Below are positions 38,031 through 48,149 of a stretch of DNA of 64,000 bases, in pieces. Source of the stretch: Emiliania huxleyi CCMP1516. Lineage: Eukaryota > Haptophyta > Isochrysidales > Noelaerhabdaceae. How positions within the stretch are numbered: position 1 is the stretch's first letter; each line of letters starts with the position of its first letter. The stretch spans positions 973,357-1,037,356 of the forward strand of contig NW_005200784.1 in NCBI RefSeq assembly GCF_000372725.1. The letters are read 5' to 3'. Below the pieces are notes generated by a model. That model had not been told where the DNA came from. It saw only the letters and a list, made by a program, of their open reading frames with translations, and ran no database searches. Position numbers and translations under genes: made by a program.

Positions 38031-38453
38031 ACCGGGTTTCCCCTTAACTGCAGAACGCCCCCTCTACTCGGAGCTAGTGGACACGACACTAGCTAGTGAT
38101 ACGAGAATACGTACCGCCCCCACGCAACTACTCGACGATAATACGAGAATAGATGGCCGGTTTTCTTTCTTTCTTTTTGTCTGTTTTCTTTCTTTCTTTA
38201 CATGAGACTCGATTGATTCTAATCTCCCGGTCCTTTACCTTTTCTTCTTCACTCTCTCGGAAGAAAACGCGCAATCCGCAAAGCGCTCTTTTAGCCCGCG
38301 GGACCGCGGCCCGCCGTGGCGTTGGAGAGACACCCGCGCGGCCCGGACCCGCGGGGACCAGGGAGAACGGAGATGTGCCAGGTTCGGCATCCTTGGCTTC
38401 CTCTCTTTTTCGTTTTCGACTGTACATGTAGGAAACTTCATAAGACAGCAGCG

Positions 38454-39581
38454 TCAATCCATCTCTTCAATCTTGCTCATCCGTTGGATGGCGCGCTCTT
38501 GGAAGGCTTTGGCGCCGCCGAGAGCGCTCCACCGCGCAAAGCACGGGCCGCACCACAGGCCGACGAACCACGTCGCGAGGCGCTTGACGAAGCTGAGCGA
38601 GGCGTACCCGCCGAGGAGGCGGAGCAGAGCGAGACAGGCCGCCGCCAGGGCATGCGGCAGGTGGCACCAGCTGACGAGGCAGGCGCTCATGGCCACAGGC
38701 GCGCCGAGCATCATGTCGGTGAAGAGCAATGTCGCCCCCTGCGGCGAGCCGCCGCCCACGATACCCACCATGGCGCCGGAGGCGCCGCCCGACGCGACGA
38801 TCAGCTTGGCCAGGTGGAGCACCGACTTGTCCATGTCCTCCATCGAGCAGACGCCGCCGTTGACGAGGCAAAAGGCGGTATTCGAGAGCGCCGCGTTGAG
38901 CGCGTTGATGGCGTGGCCGTACATCTCCTTGCGCAAGACTGCCACGTCGAGCCGCAGGCGCTCCTGCCCGTAGAAGCTCGCCAGCCAGTCCGTGTGCGCC
39001 GCGCTGCTGCCCAGCACCTCGACGAAAGAGTCCCACTGGGGCAGCGTCGGGTGGGCCGTGGCGATGCGCTCGGGCGCACGCGTTGCTCTAGCGCGCACCA
39101 GCGAGAGCGGGATGAAGCTGCTGGACGTGCCGATGAGCACGTGCGGCGGTGCGAGGTCGTCGATCTGCTGGATGATGCGCTGCTTGAGGCCCAGCTCTTC
39201 CACCACCGACTCTTGCACGTAGTCGGCCGTGGCGACGCACTCGGCGAGGCTCCGCACGCACTTGACCCTGCGCCATCCGTCGGTGTCCGAGGCCGAGGCG
39301 ACGCCACGCACCAGGATCTTGCTCCACGCCGACTGGAGGAAGGAGTAGAATTTGTCCTCGCTCGCTTGCGTGCGCACGTATGCCGTGACCGAGTATCCTT
39401 TCGCCAGGTAGACGGCGGCCCACCCCGAGCCGATGGTGCCCGTACCGACGATTGCGATGCGCGATACGTCCCCGGGGTGCACGCGGCCCTGCACTCTGGG
39501 GGCGGGCGGCGGCGATCGGATCGAGCGGCCTTTGGATCGCATGTGTGTGTTCTCGCTGCCCGCCCAAAAGCGACAAGGCAA
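38454..39581 (-). CDS. 3-hydroxyacyl-CoA dehydrogenase (lambda-crystallin-like)
   Basis: An NAD-dependent dehydrogenase of the 3-hydroxyacyl-CoA dehydrogenase superfamily. It is nearest to the lambda-crystallin/L-gulonate 3-dehydrogenase branch. The dinucleotide fold begins IAIVGTGTIGSGWAAVYLAK with the G-x-G-x-x-G pattern. YVQESVVEELGLKQ and IGTSSSFIPLS follow in family order. ATAHPTLPQWDSFVEVLG supplies the catalytic-loop His (HP motif). The C-terminal domain shows YGHAINALNAALSNTAFCLVNGG. The gene is intronless and 375 residues long. The second Met (39542) is also a plausible start; the extra N-terminal residues look non-conserved. The C-terminal ~60 residues are hydrophobic and longer than usual. 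The substrate cannot be settled from sequence. Confidence 0.82.
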   Translation of the reverse strand: MPCRFWAGSENTHMRSKGRSIRSPPPAPRVQGRVHPGDVSRIAIVGTGTIGSGWAAVYLAKGYSVTAYVRTQASEDKFYSFLQSAWSKILVRGVASASDTDGWRRVKCVRSLAECVATADYVQESVVEELGLKQRIIQQIDDLAPPHVLIGTSSSFIPLSLVRARATRAPERIATAHPTLPQWDSFVEVLGSSAAHTDWLASFYGQERLRLDVAVLRKEMYGHAINALNAALSNTAFCLVNGGVCSMEDMDKSVLHLAKLIVASGGASGAMVGIVGGGSPQGATLLFTDMMLGAPVAMSACLVSWCHLPHALAAACLALLRLLGGYASLSFVKRLATWFVGLWCGPCFARWSALGGAKAFQERAIQRMSKIEEMD

Positions 39582-40348
39582 CCCGCAGCCCTCGCGCGCA
39601 TCTCCCTCTTAACCTCTTCCCACCCAGGTTTCGCGACTCTGCGTGGCCGACTCACACAACGAGCCTTCCTGTCTCCCTGCTGCCGATTCATCGAGCGTGC
39701 TCAGTCAAGATATTGTAGAGACCGACCATATGCACAATATCTTGACTGAGAGCTAACTAAGCCCAGTTCGACGATCGGCAGCCTCACCGCGGGTGGGTCG
39801 CGCCGCTGCGCAGCGAGAGCCAGGCTCGCCCGGCGAAGGTGACCAGAGAGTGCAAAACAAATACCAGAAAAATTCAGGGAGCCTCAGGGAGTGCCACTGC
39901 CATCACCCAGGCCGTGGGAGCCGATCGCGGCTGCGCCGAGGACAGCTCCCTCAGAGTGTGCTCCGCGGCTCACCAGTGTGCGCCGCGGCGCCGTCCAGCC
40001 ACTTTGGCGGCCAGCCACCGGACGAGTTCTTCGACTCTGAAGGACAGAAAGGTACCGTCTGAAAGGTATTTTCATGCTCTATTGACTGGCGAAAAAATCC
40101 CCCGCAAAATGTTTTCACAGCGGGCGTGATTCACACCGAAGCATGAGTGAAGCACGGGGTGGGAAGAGGTTAATACTGTCCCGTTTTGCTGTTCACAGCT
40201 AGGGACGGCCTCTGCGGCAAAGTCAAGCCACCCCACCGTCCCGACGTCCCACCCAAGAGCCTAGGTACTCGCATAATGTGGGTAAACGAAAGTAGCGTGT
40301 ACGCTACTATGAATGAAGAAGCCGAAAAAATGGAGCTAGCTAGGTGAA
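39582..40348. other. Intergenic with a 17-bp perfect hairpin
   Basis: Inverted arms CTCAGTCAAGATATTGT at 39700-39716 and 39734-39750 enclose 17 bases. This is either a tiny MITE or a structured element near the dehydrogenase promoter. The rest has no recognised gene. Confidence 0.55.
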
Positions 40349-40462
40349 CAGGAGCGAGTTCGCGCTGCGCTAGGCTCAGACGGCGAGTTCGCGCTGCGCT
40401 AGGCTCAGACGGCGAGTTCGCGCTGCGCTAGGCTCCGCGAGTTCGCGCTGCGGGCTACGGAA
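40349..40462. repeat. 29-bp tandem repeat, about 3.5 copies
   Basis: The unit GCGAGTTCGCGCTGCGCTAG plus GCTCAGACG is perfect in the first copies and truncated in the last. Confidence 0.85.
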
Positions 40463-40639
40463 GACTACGGTTGTCGTCGGACGTCGCGGGCGCCGCGCTG
40501 CGCGCGCGGTGTAAAGGGGGTAAGGCGGGGCCGGGGGACACCTCGACTGCCGCGATGTGTAAGCTGCGTTGGCTCGCCAAAGTTAGTTTTTGCAACATTG
40601 TGAAGAGAAGTACTGTCTGCGCGGCACGTGCAGTCGCCA

Positions 40640-40990
40640 CTAGAATATCTCTTCTCCCTCGGACGCGCTGGGCAGCGGGGACGGGATGGGGAGGCCGAGC
40701 CGCTCGGCGGTCTGCTGCGCCTCCTCCAGCGAGATCATCTCCACCAGCTTGTCGTCACACAGCCGCCAGCACGACCGCTGCCCTGGTTGGATGGCGCGAT
40801 AGAGAGGCTTGAGGTCGGCAGACAGCTGTTCGAACTCCGCCTCGCACAGGTCGTACCCTGGTAGTCATTGCCAATGAGGTTGTACCGGATCCCGACGATG
40901 GGTGACATGCCGGAGCGGTCGCACGTCACACCCGGGTGGTGGCCCTTGGCAGCGGCGTCAGCGTCAAAGCAGTCCCACTGGACGCCCTCC
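40640..40990 (-). pseudogene. ZZ-type zinc finger gene, fragment
   Basis: Host gene remnant or terminal exon. On the minus strand, just after repeat R1 copy C, the frame reads EGVQWDCFDADAAAKGHHPG, then TCDRSGMSPIVGIRYNLIGN. This is the first half of a ZZ zinc finger, with the second Cys of the first CxxC replaced. It stops matching at about 40865. After an 8-base offset the other frame resumes DLCEAEFEQLSADLKPLYRA and ends E-E-I-F-stop at 40640. The 5' part of the gene is absent. Either the gene is broken by an 8-base insertion, or the offset is a base-call error and this is the last exon behind an R1-containing intron (an acceptor-like TTATTTAG precedes GAGGGC). ZZ fingers bind proteins or ubiquitin-related partners. 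Confidence 0.6.
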
Positions 40991-41537
40991 TAAATAACGC
41001 ACGGGCCCTCAGCGGAGCTGGGAATAGGACCGCCGCAAGCGGCGTGGCGTGGGGCGGTTGAGCATCCCTCCGGGGGCCCCTCTGCGCCGGGGAGGCGTTG
41101 TTGGAGGCTAGGACGCAGCGCCCGTCGCCTTTTTCAAACTCGGGGCCCACTCCGCTGTGCGCTCCGACCCGAATTTGGAGGGCCATGAAATTTAAGGTGT
41201 TGCTGCGCAAAAGGGGCGGGGCGCGGGCGCGCGCCGCCCGCCGACGAGCTCTTTTTGGAGACCAGACCTTTCGATGGTTCATGCTTTCTATGTCTATCTA
41301 TCATGCTTCATGACACGACACGCGGTGGTGGGAGCTGGTGGAGCTGTCAGCTGATCGATCCAAGCGGGTGGGGAGTGGGGGGCATGGCTGGGCATGCAGG
41401 TCCGCCAGTCGGCCCGGCCTCTGACGTGGTGCTGCCGCTGCATTCGCTGAAGAAGAGAGGTGCGACTTGATTGGAGGCGCTGGAGGCGATGGCGCTAGCG
41501 AAGGGAGGTTGGGCCGGGCCGTGAGGGGCTGATGGCG
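40990..41537 (-). repeat. Dispersed repeat R1, copy C (long form)
   Basis: Reverse copy of 15588-16132 along its whole length; the core is shared with copies A and D. It abuts the ZZ coding fragment and is co-oriented with it. Confidence 0.88.
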
Positions 41538-41877
41538 CTGGCCAGCGCGGGGTGTGAGATGCCGTCGTCGTCGTATACTGCTGGCCCTCGCCCTCAGTTG
41601 CCAGGGCTGTGGGCTGCAGAATTGGCGTCTGTGGCGTCTACGCAGGCTCTGCAGCGTGATGGCTGGCGGGACTGCGAGGCCGGCGGCAGCGGAAGGAGAG
41701 GCTGGGCACGAGCCAGGAACAGGCTGGCCAGGTCCGCAGGTGGCTGCGCTCGGGCGAGGCGCGCGCGCACATGGCAGGCCGAGCAGGCTCGGCATATGGT
41801 GAACCCCCGATGTCGCGATGGCGGCGCCCGCTTTTTCCGCGATCATTTCGTCCGTCCAATCGAAAAAAGCGCCGGAT

Positions 41878-41997
41878 CGTCGGATTTTCGCTATTTGGTC
41901 GTGTGGGTGTGTACCGGGATAGTCAATGGTACCGCGTCGGCGACGCGGGCGCCTTGCGGGCAGAGCCCTTACCACCCTTTGTCTTGCGCGGTCAAGG
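41878..41997 (+). repeat. Dispersed repeat R4, copy 1
   Basis: About 115 bases, including ATGGTACCGCGTCGGCGACG and CGGGCGCCTTGCGGGCAGAG, match 52385-52505 on the other strand at about 85 percent by eye. The function is unknown. Confidence 0.75.
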
Positions 41998-42326
41998 GCC
42001 CGCCCAAAAGCGATGCCGCAAAAAATGTATGTCTAATGTCTAATGGGGCCCCCCACCCAGGCCGACCCCTGTTTAGACCCAGTTTATCGTAAACAGGACT
42101 AATCTGGTTCGTGTTCAGCCGTGGCCCGTGCGTGGTCTAATTGGTCTAAACATGGTCTAAACTGGTTCGCCGTGCACCCTCCTACCCACTCACTTCCTTC
42201 GCGTCGTAGTACTGACTACTGTGCGCCCCGTCCACTTCCATCCAGCCTGTAGCCTTCTTGACCCGCGTGTGGTGGCTGGTGCTAGTAAGCAAGGGCGTAG
42301 ACTGTCTACTCCCTTTAGTGCTACAG
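41998..42326. other. Intergenic with TCTAAA-type words
   Basis: Short repeats of GGTCTAA and TTTAGACC between 42070 and 42170, some inverted. No gene was seen. Confidence 0.35.
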
Positions 42327-42612
42327 TAGCCGTCGCCCACCCTTGGGCGTCTGCCTCTTCCTATCTCTTTTCGCAGTCTCTCGCCGGTTCTCGCTGCAAC
42401 CTTCATGCCACCTCGCGGTCGTCCCACTCTCTTCGCGTTCTCTTTCTTTTCGCTTCTTCCTCTTGTCGCGTCGCTCTCCTCTGTCTCGTTCTGCGACGGC
42501 GCCGCCGCCTGCCAATCCCTTGCTCTCGCTGCGCCTCTCGCCTTTCGTCGCAGCTCTGCCCTTCTCGCGGCATATTTTGGCCCCTCGAGCTTATCGAGCT
42601 CTCCTCGCGCAA
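42327..42612 (-). repeat. Paired 286-bp repeat, copy 1, with conserved minus-strand frame
   Basis: Matches 43022-43309. Both copies keep an open minus-strand frame: LARGELDKLEGPKYAARRAE, a lysine/arginine-rich middle, then KRVGRPRGGMKVA and EIGRGRRPRVGDG. Differences between the copies are largely K/R and D/E exchanges, which suggests past selection on this strand. GRPRGG resembles an AT-hook core. No family was recognised; it may be part of an unrecognised mobile element. Confidence 0.6.
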
Positions 42613-42929
42613 GGACGAAAAAGAAAGAAAACAGACAACCCAAGGGAGGAATGGGAGGACGACTCTTCTGACACCCGGCGCTGCAATTCTTTTCCAACCA
42701 TTCATGTCGGCGCTCAGCTTGCGCGCGCGCCTCGCCACATTCACTACGGCTCGCTGGCAGAGGTCGAGCGGGACCGCTTGGCGAAGCTCGAGGCGGAGAC
42801 CAAGCAGAAGCTGGAGAGCCTGCGCGCTGCAACCAAGGGTGGCGCGCCGGCCGCGAGCGCGCCGGCGGCGCCCGAGCCCGAGTTAATAAATAAATAAATA
42901 CAACGGACACCCCCCAAGCTCGGGCTAAA

Positions 42930-43003
42930 GAAAAGAAAGAAAGAAAACAGACAACCCAAGGGAGGGATGGGAGGACGGCACGCCGCCACCACACAGGGAT
43001 TTT
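42930..43003 (-). repeat. Short dispersed repeat R5 (GTGGTGGCGGCGTGCCGTCC type)
   Basis: On the minus strand it reads CCCTGTGTGGTGGCGGCGTG, then CCGTCCTCCCATCCCTCCC and a TTTC tract. Related copies are near 7258, 8935, 15510, 37806, 42600, 51657 and 51870. They are often followed by TTTC or AAAG runs, like the tails of some retroposed elements. Confidence 0.65.
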
Positions 43004-43021
43004 AAGGAGAGGTGTGTGGTG

Positions 43022-43309
43022 CGCTATCCGTCGCCCACCCTAGGGAGTCTGCCTCTTCCTATCTCTCTTCGCAGTCTCTCGCCGATTCTCGCTGCAACCT
43101 TCATGCCACCTCGCGGTCGTCCCACCCTCGTCGTTCTCTCCCTTGTCACTTCCTCCTCTGTCGCGTCGTTCTCTTCTGCCTCGTCCTGCGACGCCGCCGC
43201 CTGCCGGTCCCTTGTTCTCGCGGCTTCTTTCGCCTTTCGGCGCAACTCCGTCCTCCTCGCGGCGTATCCTGGCCCCTCGAGTCTATCGAGCTCCCCTCGC
43301 GCAAGGACC
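43022..43309 (-). repeat. Paired 286-bp repeat, copy 2, with conserved minus-strand frame
   Basis: Direct repeat of 42327-42612, about 700 bases away, with length differences in multiples of three on balance. The minus-strand frame is open throughout. It lies just upstream of NDUFS4. Confidence 0.6.
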
Positions 43310-43495
43310 ACATTTCTGACTCCCACTCCGATCATTTGCCTACAGGTCATGTTGTTGCTCAGGTCCACTCTCTCTTCGAACACTCGTGCCTCTACGGATG
43401 ATGCCGGCGCTGGGGTCCCCTTCGGAAGCTCGGGCTGGGTCGAGGACAGAAACAGCGAAATTTCTTTTCCCACATCAGCATACACATCTGTGGTT

Positions 43496-44229
43496 ATGTC
43501 GGCGCTCAGCTTCCGGCGTTTGGGCGCCGCGTGGCGCGCCGCCCCCGCTGTTGCGGCCAGCAGCAGACTTCTGTGCACCGACGCGCTCACCACGCCGGCG
43601 GAATCCGGAAAGGCGGTCGGCTCCGTCGAGCGCAAGCCGCAGCTCGACTCTCGCGCGGTGAGCGCCTTCACCGGCACGCCAAAGGAGTTGCTGGACAAGC
43701 GGGTGGTCACGATTTACCAGCCCGCGCCTGGCGTGCAGAACGCCTCCAAGGGCTGCTGGAAGATCTCTTGGGACGACGAGAACACGCAGCGGTGGTCCAA
43801 CCCGCTCATGGGATGGACGTCGACGCGCGACCCGTTCTCAAACACGCCGATGACGCTCGAGTTCCACAGCGCCGAGGACGCGATCCGGTTCGTTCAGAAT
43901 AACGGTACCGCGCGCCCCCTCCCCTCCCACCCCCCCTCCCCTTCTCCCACTACCGCCGTGGCGCTGGGGCGTGCACGCGCGGCGCCCCAGAGAACACTCG
44001 GACGAGCCGCGTGGCGGTGGGGCAAGTGAGCCCGCCCTCCCGCCTCCCCCCACAAGGCTGGAAGTACGAGGTGCAGGAGCCGGTCAGCCAGAACCTCGCG
44101 CTTGTGAGCAAGGGCCCCAGGTCGTACGCCAACAACTTTACGTGGAAGGTCTGTGCCCTGCGCCCACACACCAACACCCTCCCTACCCCGCTACACCCCT
44201 CCCCCCTTCCCGCAAGACGCACACGCACA

Positions 44230-44285
<56 letters not shown>

Positions 44286-44463
44286 CCACCACACACCAAC
44301 ACCGTCGCGGCCGCAGTACCAACTCCTTCTCTTTTGAGCGCTTCCTCCCTCCGCGCGCTCTTGCGAACAGGGCCCAAAGACGCGCCAGTCGCAGTGTGGC
44401 GCCGGCAACATGCAGTCCTTCCCGGAGCTGTACGAGCCGCCGCCGCCGCCGCCCAAGAAGTGA
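43496..44463 (+). CDS. NDUFS4: Mitochondrial complex I subunit NDUFS4 (18 kDa)
   Basis: An accessory subunit of NADH:ubiquinone oxidoreductase at the matrix-side arm. The N-terminus (MSALSFRRLGAAWRAAPAVA) is a typical mitochondrial presequence. Conserved NDUFS4 blocks are NTQRWSNPLMGWTSTRDPFS, LEFHSAEDAIRFVQNNGW, KYEVQEPV and SYANNFTWK. The exons 43496-43904, 44057-44148 and 44371-44463 give 197 residues in phase. Both introns are GT-AG (GTACCG and GTCTGT); the second holds an ACGC microsatellite (44220-44286). The C-terminus ends in a proline run and KK. The ATG at 43496 is preceded by AAATTTCTTTTCC about 30 bases upstream. Confidence 0.93.
44220..44286. repeat. ACGC microsatellite in NDUFS4 intron 2
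   Basis: About 15 ACGC units in an uninterrupted run. Confidence 0.95.
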
Positions 44464-44750
44464 TGAGGTGGCTCGTGTCACCGTGGCCCTCGCAACCACG
44501 GCGCCGCCCTTCTCAACGGTTGATTGTTTTCTTTTTCTCAAGAACAAGCAAGACAACAACACACGACAACAGGGCTCCAGGCCCCAAATGATGATTGATG
44601 TGTGAGTGTTATGTTGAGGTCGATTCTCTTTTCTTGCGCCGTGTTTCCCCTCCGCTTTGTGTGCCGCCGTCGCGCGTGTTCCGCCTACACGAGGCCGCGG
44701 TGGTGTGTGTGTCGCCGCCGTCGCCGCCGAAGGTCCTGCTCACCACATAT

Positions 44751-47545
44751 ATGGCAGCCCGTCGCGGCCTCGGCCGCATCACCGCCGCGTGCGAGGCCGG
44801 CGTGACGCGGCTGACACGCGTGGCTCACCGCGCGCCATGCCGACTCCTGCCGATGGCCGACGGTGCCGCGGCCGCCGCTGGCGCCGGCGCCGCGCACTGT
44901 GCAATCGGCGGCTACGGCGGCGGCCTCCTCGGCGGTGACGTGGTTGAGCTGGAGGTGGAGGTGGAGGCTGGCGCAGCGCTGCTGCTCACGACGCAGGCAT
45001 CGACCAAGGTTTACCGCACCAAACGCGACGGGATCGCCGCGACGCAGAGCCTCAACGCCACGGTGGACGACGGCGGGCTGCTCGTGCTCGCTCCCGACCC
45101 GGTCGTGCCTTACGAGGTGCCGGCCCGTCCGCTGCCCGGCACGCGCCCGCCGCCGCCTGCCTCCCTTCCATCACCGCCGGTCCCCGTGCACGCGTCTCCA
45201 GTCGGCGGCCTACGAGCAGCGGCAGCGCTTCATGCTCTCGCCCGCCGCGTCGCTCGTCGCGGTGGACTGGGTGGGTGCGGGGCGCGTGAGCCGCGGCGAG
45301 CGGTGGGCCTTCAGCCACTTCGCCTCTCGCAACGAGGCGCCGCGCCATCCGCCCTCCTCTGCTCGCGCCCGCCCTCGCACACCCTCGCACACCCTCAAAC
45401 ACATTTCCGCACAACCCCACACGACCCTCGCACCAACCCTCGCACCAACCCTCGCACCAACCCTCGCACCAACCCTCGCACACCCTCGCACCGCCGACGC
45501 ACCGCCGACGCGCTACTCTCTCTCGCCCTCCCGCCGCGAGGTGCTCCGCCGGCCAGAGGCGGGAGCGGCGCCAGCCAAGGCGGTGGCGGTGGACGCGATG
45601 CGTCTGAGTGGCGGCGCGGGGCTGCTCGGCCTCGACCTCGGCCGCGTGGAGTACGACACCGTCGTGAGCGTCTTGTGCTCGGGCGAGGAGGCGGCGCCGG
45701 TCGCAGAGCGGCTGCGCATGCTCAGCTCCGCGCTCGCGCACCGGCGGGTCGGCCAGAGGCCGGGCGTGCTCAGGGCGGCGCTCGCGGAGGAGGTGTCCGA
45801 GCCGGCGGCCGCCGCGGCGCGCGCGCTGCTCGGGAACGTGGTGGTTGGCGTCGGGGTCGCGCAGGGCAGCGCAGCACCAAAGGGCGGCGGCGGCAGCGGC
45901 GGTGGGGCTGGCGCCGGCGCGCTGGACGTGGTCATCGCTCGTCTTGCGGCGGAGCACGCCGAAGATGTGCGCGCGCGGGCCCGGCTGGCCGCACCGCCTC
46001 GCCTTTCACCCGCGCCGCCCGCTCGCGCTCGGTGGCAGGTATTCCGGCTGCTTCACTTCGCCATGGCGCCGCTCGCGCCTCGGCTCGGCGCCTCGCCGTA
46101 CGGCCTGCGCATCCACGCCGACGTCGCCGCGCTGTGCCCGATCAAGGTGCGCCCTCCCCGCCCCTCCCGCCGCCCCTGCTGTGCGTCCCCTCACCCCCGT
46201 CCCCGCGGGCCCAGGCCGGGGCTGCTGCGGCCGCCGCTGCCGCCGCACCGCCACCACCAACGACGGAGGCTGCGAGAGCGACCTCCTCCCTCGCCGCCCC
46301 TCTTGCGCCGGCCTTGTCGATCGCACGCGGGCTGTCGATCCGAGCCCCGGGCGGCAACGGGTGGGTGCCCGTGCAGCGGGCCATCTCCGCCGCTGCTGGC
46401 CTCCCGCCCGGGGAGGAGGCGCCGCCGCCGCCGCCGCTGGCGCTGAGCCCGCGGCAGCGCGCGAGGATGGCGCACTTGAGCGACGCGACTCTGCCGACGG
46501 GCGGCTTCGCACACTCGGGCGAGAGGGCCGAGGGCGGCGCGGCGCGGCCGTGCCGTCTGTGCTCACCACCTTCGCGCCTCTCGCCCAGGCGGGCTCGAGG
46601 CGGCGTCGCAGCTCGGACTGCTCGGCGGCGGAGACGAGGCGGTGCGTCGCTTCACGCGCGCCGCGACTCACTCGACCGCGACGCTGCTCGCCCCGTTCGC
46701 CGCCGGGGCGTGCTCGCTCTTCTCGTCGCCCGTCGGCAAGGAGGGCCCCAGCCCGGCGCGCGAGGGGGGGCAGTGCCCACGGGGGGTAAGCGGGGAGGCG
46801 GCGCTGAGGGCTCGCGCTCAGTGAAAGCGTAGGCGCAGTGGCGCGAGTGGGAGGCGCTCGACACGGCGCTGCACGCGCAGCTCAGCGCCAACGGCCCCGC
46901 GCGGCGTGCATCGGCGGAGCAAGGCCGCGCCCTCTCCCGCGTCGGCGCCGTGTGGCTGCGGCAAGAGGCTGCCGCCCGCGACCTCTGCAACGACGCCCCC
47001 GTCCGCGCGTGCCGCCCGCCGTGCCGCCCGCCGCCTCACTCGCTCCGGTGGCGTCTCCTAGGCGCCGCGTTCGGTGACCGTGGCGCCAACCCCAACCGCG
47101 CGCCGCACGGCGCCACCATGCTGGGAGCTCTCTGCGCGCTGCTCGGCCTCCCGCCGCAGGTCGCGGCGAGAGAGACGGGTCGAGTCTCTCCGGGCCGGAG
47201 GGCGTTGACCGGCGAGGGTCGCTTGCAGGTTGCGGCCGAGGTGATCGCCTATACGACGGCGCGCGACGTGCTCTCGGCGGCGGTGCGCGAGACCCTCTCT
47301 CCTCGTTCTGAGCCAGTTTGCCCCGCCTTCCGCCCTTCCCCCTCCCCGGCTCGGTTTCCTGATGCCTAGCTCCAAGCCATGCACAGGTGCGGCTCAACCT
47401 CGTCGGGCCTCTCGCGGCGGTCGAGATGCAGGCCGACGTGGCCGAGGAGGCGGCGGCGGCGGCAGCTGTCGCGGCGCAGCGCGGGGTCGCGAATGCGGCG
47501 AGCTCGGTGGCGAAGCGAGGTGCCGCCACCCATCGTGAAACTTAG
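44751..47545 (+). CDS. ureD-ureF: Urease accessory fusion UreD-UreF
   Basis: Encodes, in one chain, the two accessory proteins that load nickel into urease with UreG. The UreD part has RRGLGRITAACEAGVTRLT, ALLLTTQASTKVYRTK, YEQRQRFMLSPAASLVAVDW, GERWAFSHFASRNE and SPYGLRIHADVAALCP. A ~100-residue Ala/Pro linker follows. The UreF part has LSDATLPTGGFAHSGGLEAA, QEAAARDL, APHGATMLGALCALLGLPP, YTTARDVLSAA and VRLNLVGPLAAVEMQ. Exons by phase: 44751-45116, 45202-45336, 45541-45966, 46039-46146, 46215-46518, 46589-46785, from 46833, then three more to 47545. Introns 2 and 5 have GC donors. Intron 5 lies between HSG and GLEAA, so the fusion is supported on both sides of the linker. The last introns are approximate. 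No urease or UreG is in the window. Confidence 0.82.
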
Positions 47546-48149
47546 GTACGGACCCATCGTGCTCGAGCCATTAGGCGCCGCTGCTCGAGGCCATGCACCC
47601 TTGCCACGATCTGCTTGATCGCCGTATATTCCGGACCTGAGGCGAGCGGCGAGGCGGCCGCCGGTCTCACACACGGTGCCGCGGTGTCGCGGTGCACATT
47701 ATCTCTCCGTCCACGCAAAGTGATTTCTGGCTGTCGGGCGATGGAAGCTGTGAGAGAGGAGAGGTCCAGAGAGGGCTGAGTCCAACGTCACAGGTGCTCT
47801 GGTGTCCCCCTCGGGCGTCGGGGCCCCCAGGTGGGGGGGCTCGTGAAGAGGCGTCTCAGTCTGAATCGCATACTCTAATCATGAAAGGAACTTATCGTAC
47901 AGCCAGGTATGAGGTAACCTCCCTTTTTCAGGGTAGGCTCCGCCCCACTGTGATTCGGACTGGGCGACGGCAGGACCCCCGTGGCGCCCATATTAGCGCT
48001 CCCAGCGGCGCCACCAGGGCCATGGGGGTGTAGGGGCTTCGGGTGACTACGAAACATTTAATATTTAGACACCACCCCGGTCTCGTACCCTCAGACAGAG
48101 CCCAAAATCGCTCCGCGGGACGGGCCGGCACGGAGGCGGAAGACGCCTC
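47546..48149. other. Intergenic, convergent
   Basis: Lies between the UreD-UreF 3' end and the 3' end of the minus-strand gene at 48150. No gene or repeat was recognised. Confidence 0.45.

Noticed and set aside
41930-41990. tRNA-like stretch in repeat R4
   Set aside because: I could not fold an acceptor stem, anticodon arm and T-loop in order.
42403-43310. Plus-strand frames MPPRGRPTL in the paired repeats
   Set aside because: The minus-strand frame shows the conservative substitution pattern; the plus-strand one does not.
44595-46832. A 745-codon open frame across the urease accessory gene
   Set aside because: It reads through introns in a single frame. The conserved UreD and UreF blocks lie in several frames joined by splicing, so the long frame is a composition effect.
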